A stretch of 64,000 bases of DNA from NCBI RefSeq assembly GCF_023715225.1, contig NZ_JAMBNS010000001.1:310001-374000 (forward strand), in the 5' to 3' direction. How positions within the stretch are numbered: the first letter of the stretch is position 1; the number at the start of each line of letters is the position of its first letter. The notes under the pieces are model-generated. The model was not told the DNA's origin. It did no database searches and was given only the letters and a program-made list of their open reading frames with translations. Shown in pieces: positions 62,640-64,000 of the stretch. The DNA is from Robertmurraya korlensis. Lineage in GTDB: Bacteria > Bacillota > Bacilli > Bacillales > Cytobacillaceae. Both the position numbers and the translations under genes were made by a program.

Positions 62640-62882
62640 GTGAAAGATAGCAGCAAAGGAAAAATGCTTGAAGAGAAAATGATTGACTTTAAAAGATTTG
62701 CGGTTGTATTACTTGCCGTAGGAAGCTTTTTTTACCTAGGTGTTATCATTCCATCAGGTGAAAAGGTGCTAACCGATCTATATATTATGATGTGCTCATC
62801 TATGCTGTTTTTATCAGGTTCTATTTACTTTTTTACTTTATCGAAGCAAATAAAAACAAAGCTTGATGACATAAATGAATAG
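62640..62882 (+). CDS. yrhC: YrhC-like small membrane protein
   Basis: 80-residue protein with two membrane segments (FAVVLLAVGSFFYLGVII and LYIMMCSSMLFLSGSIYFF). GTG 62640 behind GCAGGTGAG is preferred over TTG 62625. Location after mtnN and before yrzI supports YrhC. Function unknown. Confidence 0.75.
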   Translation: MKDSSKGKMLEEKMIDFKRFAVVLLAVGSFFYLGVIIPSGEKVLTDLYIMMCSSMLFLSGSIYFFTLSKQIKTKLDDINE

Positions 62883-62883
62883 A

Positions 62884-62920
62884 AAAACAGCTCTCAGCTA
62901 GCCTGAGGGCTGTTTTTTTT
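62884..62920 (+). terminator. Intrinsic terminator after yrhC
   Basis: AAAACAGCTCTCAG-CTAGC-CTGAGGGCTGTTTTTTTT. Confidence 0.92.
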
Positions 62921-62940
62921 GAAATTATTAAAAATAGGGG

Positions 62941-62976
62941 TTTACAGAAGTGGTAATAGTGGATATAATTACCACT
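62941..62976 (+). promoter_or_regulatory. Strong promoter of the yrzI small-ORF operon with overlapping inverted repeat
   Basis: TTTACA (62941-62946), 17 bp, TATAAT (62964-62969). AGTGGTAAT (62949-62957) and ATTACCACT (62968-62976) form a perfect 9-bp inverted repeat with a 10-bp spacer, one arm between -35 and -10, the other across the -10 and into the start region: an operator-like layout. Confidence 0.75.
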
Positions 62977-63011
62977 GTAAGCAATAATTTCTAAAAAGGA
63001 GGTCGAGTGAA

Positions 63012-63095
63012 ATGATTAAATTATTTGTAGCAACTGAAAAGAAAACAACTAAATGTTTCACGCATTCGACCATTAGGAATGGATTGCTTAAGTAA
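63012..63095 (+). CDS. Short leader ORF 1 of the yrzI operon (27 aa)
   Basis: ATG at 63012, nine bases after AAAAGGAGG (62994-63002). Peptide begins MIKLFVATEKKTTKCFTHST and ends NGLLK. It contains an internal Glu-Lys-Lys. Two tandem terminator-like hairpins follow before yrzI. Too short for similarity tests; coding status rests on the strong ribosome binding site and the promoter position. Confidence 0.55.
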   Translation: MIKLFVATEKKTTKCFTHSTIRNGLLK

Positions 63096-63120
63096 ATGTG
63101 AACCTAACTTATGCCATTTC

Positions 63121-63155
63121 AAAGCCGCATGGAGAATGTACTCTTGCGGCTTTTT
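63121..63155 (+). terminator. Terminator-like hairpin A, upstream of yrzI
   Basis: AAAGCCGCA (63121-63129), 15-base loop, TGCGGCTTT (63145-63153), T's. Confidence 0.82.
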
Positions 63156-63163
63156 ATATGCCT

Positions 63164-63196
63164 AAAAGTCGCAGGGGGATCTCTGCGGCTTTTTTG
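63164..63196 (+). terminator. Terminator-like hairpin B, upstream of yrzI
   Basis: AAAAGTCGCAG (63164-63174), loop, CTGCGGCTTTT (63183-63193), T's. Arms are almost the same as in hairpin A, so A and B can exchange strands. Confidence 0.82.
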
Positions 63197-63223
63197 TGTG
63201 CAAAAATAAAGGAGGTGATAGAT

Positions 63224-63364
63224 ATGACACTGAATATATTATTCTTAACAGTGACGATTAAAAAACGTAACGTGTCAGCTGCTGAATTTGAACGAGCAGA
63301 ACAGGCAAAAAAACATTATGAAGCTACTCGCGATCGTATGCTTTCCATTCAACGATTATTTTAA
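63224..63364 (+). CDS. yrzI: YrzI family small protein
   Basis: 46-residue protein starting MTLNILFLTVTIKKRNVSA with a helical, charged C-terminal half (EFERAEQAKKHYEATRDRML). Matches the Bac_small_YrzI family (probable sporulation protein, often present in tandem in Bacillus). AAAGGAGGTGAT precedes ATG 63224. Member of a polycistron of very short ORFs. Biochemical role unknown. Confidence 0.82.
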   Translation: MTLNILFLTVTIKKRNVSAAEFERAEQAKKHYEATRDRMLSIQRLF

Positions 63365-63406
63365 AGTATGGTTAATAACAAAACTAAAAAATAAAGAAAG
63401 GTGGGA

Positions 63407-63472
63407 ATGAAGATGATTTATTTCATGCAAGATCGTAAGGCAGTTTTATGGGTGGAGAAAGATACCACCTAA
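63407..63472 (+). CDS. Short ORF of the yrzI operon resembling the Rae1-cleaved S1025 ORF
   Basis: 21 codons from ATG 63407 or 19 from ATG 63413 behind AAAGGTGGG. The peptide ends LWVEKDTT, with the codons GTG GAG AAA GAT at 63449-63460. In B. subtilis the yrzI mRNA contains a 17-codon ORF (S1025) cut by the ribosome-associated nuclease Rae1 between Glu and Lys codons. Position just after yrzI, length and the Glu-Lys pair fit. Orthology is my inference. Confidence 0.6.
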   Translation: MKMIYFMQDRKAVLWVEKDTT

Positions 63473-63499
63473 CGAGTTTGTGGTGAGGAGGGGAATTCG

Positions 63500-63559
63500 A
63501 TGTTCCTCCGTGTATTGTTGCTGTCTCTAGAAATGTATCGCATAAGAAAACTAAAGTAG
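63500..63559 (+). CDS. Short ORF of the yrzI operon (19 aa)
   Basis: ATG 63500 eight bases after GAGGAGGGG. Peptide MFLRVLLLSLEMYRIRKLK: hydrophobic N-terminal half and basic C-terminus, as in small membrane-active or leader peptides. CCTCC just inside the ORF is complementary to its own Shine-Dalgarno. Confidence 0.5.
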   Translation: MFLRVLLLSLEMYRIRKLK

Positions 63560-63601
63560 AGTTCTTCCCCCGGAGAAATCTCTTAGTATAAAAGTGACTT
63601 A

Positions 63602-63685
63602 GTGCATTTTGAAGGCTTCATAAGTAACAAAATGTTCACATCCATTCGCCATTTTGATCTGAATTATATGGTACATTCGAAGTAA
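63602..63685 (+). other. Region between short ORFs; possible unconvincing 27-codon frame
   Basis: A GTG-started frame runs 63602-63685 (ends NYMVHSK) but lacks a Shine-Dalgarno. The stretch 63560-63700 otherwise holds only a direct repeat AAGTAACAAAA (63622-63632 and 63680-63690). Confidence 0.25.
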
Positions 63686-63710
63686 CAAAAGGGTGAGAAG
63701 GGGTGGTAAC

Positions 63711-63788
63711 ATGTTTGCAATTGTTATGGGTTTAATTATATGCGGATCTGTAGGTTGTATAATTGCTGCCGAAGTTTCCGTAGAATAG
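63711..63788 (+). CDS. Short hydrophobic peptide at the end of the yrzI operon (25 aa)
   Basis: ATG 63711 behind GAGAAGGGGTGG. Sequence FAIVMGLIICGSVGCIIAAE makes a single membrane segment with two cysteines and an acidic C-terminus. The last ORF before the operon terminator. Confidence 0.55.
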   Translation: MFAIVMGLIICGSVGCIIAAEVSVE

Positions 63789-63794
63789 AAGCTT

Positions 63795-63827
63795 AAAACA
63801 CCGACCAACGCTGTCGGTGTTTTTTTA
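63795..63827 (+). terminator. Terminator of the yrzI small-ORF operon
   Basis: AAACACCGAC-CAACGCT-GTCGGTGTTTTTTT. Confidence 0.92.
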
Positions 63828-63863
63828 AAATTAATTCTATTTAAATATAATTAAGTGGGACAG

Positions 63864-63893
63864 ACAAATACGACCACCTCTCTTCATAGGTAT
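63864..63893 (+). promoter_or_regulatory. Predicted sigma-E/sigma-K promoter of sigK
   Basis: ACAA (63864-63867), 17 bp, CATAGGTAT (63885-63893), matching the mother-cell -10 pattern CATA; 37 bases before the sigK start. Confidence 0.55.
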
Positions 63894-63929
63894 TAACATG
63901 GGGAAAGTCCTGAAAGTGGGGTGGAATAA

Positions 63930-64000
63930 ATGTCAGGTATATTGACTGCACTTAGTTATTTAGTAAAGGAAATTGTGTTTTTAGTTTCCTATGTTAAAAA
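63930..64000 (+). CDS. sigK: RNA polymerase sigma-K factor, 5' end only
   Basis: The last 71 bases encode MSGILTALSYLVKEIVFLVS followed by YVK and run off the window. The LVKEIVFLVSYVK sequence matches the pro-sequence and first residues of sigma-K, the late mother-cell sigma factor whose 20-odd residue propeptide is removed by SpoIVFB. GTGGGGTGG precedes ATG 63930. Too little is visible to see whether the gene is interrupted by a skin-like element as in B. subtilis. Confidence 0.78.
   Translation, partial: MSGILTALSYLVKEIVFLVSYVK

Noticed and set aside
63098-63364. 88-codon ORF covering the two hairpins and yrzI
   Set aside because: Its upstream part runs through both terminator hairpins and has no Shine-Dalgarno; the good AAAGGAGGTGAT marks the shorter YrzI start at 63224.
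63599-63808. Minus-strand 69-codon ORF
   Set aside because: It starts inside the operon terminator, lacks a ribosome binding site and opposes the short ORFs.

Overview
The window is a low-G+C, gene-dense stretch of the chromosome of an endospore-forming Bacillaceae bacterium (order Bacillales). Evidence for this is the near-continuous match in gene order to the Bacillus subtilis rplU-to-sigK arc, the sporulation genes (spo0B, safA, a coxA-like gene, bofC, spoVB, pbpI and the 5' end of sigK), fused secDF, two T-box leaders, a 6S RNA gene and strong AAGGAGG-type ribosome binding sites with many TTG and GTG starts. It is not B. subtilis itself: an RNase E/G gene lies just before rplU, an APH-fold kinase-like gene sits between safA and the coxA-like gene, and several genes I expect here from B. 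subtilis (glnQHMP, yrrT-mccA-mccB) are absent. I see no insertion sequence, prophage or CRISPR array.

Layout. 1-3.1 kb: RNase G (5' truncated by the window edge), L21 leader, rplU-prp-rpmA, spo0B. 3.2-6.5 kb: obgE, pheB-pheA, convergent niaR. 6.5-11.3 kb: nifS divergent from nadB-nadC-nadA, with NiaR-type operators between them. 11.4-15.5 kb: spore coat and cortex genes safA, kinase-like gene, coxA-like lipoprotein gene and bofC. 15.6-26.7 kb: ruvA-ruvB-DUF2905-queA-tgt-yajC, yrzE and a DUF421 gene, spoVB, comN, secDF and a cation-efflux gene. 26.7-34.3 kb: recJ-apt-relA-dtd and a multi-SH3b cell-wall amidase. 34.5-39.3 kb: yrzK-like gene, His T-box, hisS-aspS, 6S RNA, tcdA. 39.3-49.5 kb: rarA, YczE-family gene, cymR, iscS, mnmA, TPR gene, recD2, yrrD, two small genes and an AI-2E-family transporter gene. 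49.5-62.5 kb: Ala T-box-alaS, ireB/yrzL-ruvX-yrzB, mltG, trmR-trhP1-trhP2-udk, greA, pbpI, yrrS, mtnN. 62.6-64 kb: yrhC, a polycistron of very short ORFs around yrzI, and the first 23 codons of sigK.

Functional themes. NAD synthesis is self-contained: NadB/NadA make quinolinate, NadC converts it, NifS supplies the NadA Fe-S cluster and NiaR represses. tRNA biology is heavily represented: HisRS, AspRS, AlaRS, Dtd, QueA/Tgt, TcdA, IscS-MnmA and TrmR/TrhP. DNA repair is covered by RuvAB, RuvX, RecJ, RarA and RecD2. The most unusual region is 62.94-63.83 kb. There a strong promoter overlapped by an inverted repeat drives at least five ORFs of 19-46 codons, each with a strong Shine-Dalgarno. One of these resembles the short ORF in the B. 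subtilis yrzI mRNA that the ribosome-associated nuclease Rae1 cuts. A second candidate regulatory RNA is a terminator-containing leader just before trmR.
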